DNA from: Pseudobdellovibrionaceae bacterium
GTDB taxonomy: Bacteria > Bdellovibrionota > Bdellovibrionia > Bdellovibrionales > UBA1609
Length of the DNA stretch: 13,737 bases
Direction: 5' to 3'
Assembly: GCA_026712605.1 (NCBI GenBank)
Contig: JAPORL010000239.1
Span: 1 to 13,737 of the forward strand
Positions 13,728-13,737 of this stretch are shown piece by piece. The position numbers and the translations under genes are program-made. The notes beneath the pieces are model-generated. The model saw only the letters and a program-made list of their open reading frames with translations. It ran no database searches and was not told where the DNA came from. How positions within the stretch are numbered: the stretch's first letter is position 1; every line of letters starts with the position of its first letter.

Positions 13728-13737
13728 ATAAGTGTTT

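Overview
This 13.7 kb window is AT-rich, low-GC bacterial DNA with ordinary housekeeping genes separated by repeat-laden intergenic gaps. The gene set suggests a Gram-negative: two lipobox lipoproteins, a periplasmic thiamine-binding protein with a two-component ABC transporter, a biosynthetic arginine decarboxylase, and a CarD/CdnL-type regulator resembling those of delta-proteobacterial/Bdellovibrionota lineages. The lineage is an inference from a few proteins and is not secure.

Layout. Positions 1-398 (minus) hold the N-terminal third of a cation:proton antiporter. The gap at 399-831 contains a 14-bp tandem repeat and a MITE-like element with inverted termini and an 8-bp flanking duplication. 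Positions 832-6786 (all minus) carry speA (arginine decarboxylase), a small lipoprotein gene, and a compact thiB-thiP-thiQ thiamine transporter operon. A long palindromic element separates thiQ from the lipoprotein gene. A DUF3750 lipoprotein gene at 6947-7552 (plus) is followed by a second copy of that palindromic element, another hairpin, a decayed IS30-family transposase start and a terminator. A well-formed promoter then drives carD and gltX, whose stop and start codons abut. The minus strand resumes with a two-gene AbiE-type toxin-antitoxin module (10142-11840), bracketed by 19-bp near-perfect direct repeats and preceded by a promoter that predicts a leaderless transcript. Next come tRNA-Arg(CCU), mrp and an EVE-domain gene; the 3' end of mrp lies inside the tRNA gene. 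The window ends in a third, more degraded palindromic element.

How the genes fit together. The thi operon imports thiamine. SpeA makes agmatine for polyamine synthesis. CarD is predicted to act on RNA polymerase and is co-transcribed with glutamyl-tRNA synthetase. AbiEi/AbiEii is an accessory defence or stabilisation module inserted between gltX and the tRNA. Mrp is a P-loop carrier-type ATPase, but it lacks the usual CxxC cluster ligands.

The most unusual feature is the palindromic repeat family at about 3438-3642, 7593-7711 and 13631-13727. The central ~30-nt half-site and hairpin are conserved, but each copy is enclosed by long inverted arms whose sequence differs completely between loci. 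This looks like an element whose insertion is accompanied by inverted duplication of flanking DNA, or one that targets pre-existing palindromes. No complete novel protein system is evident.
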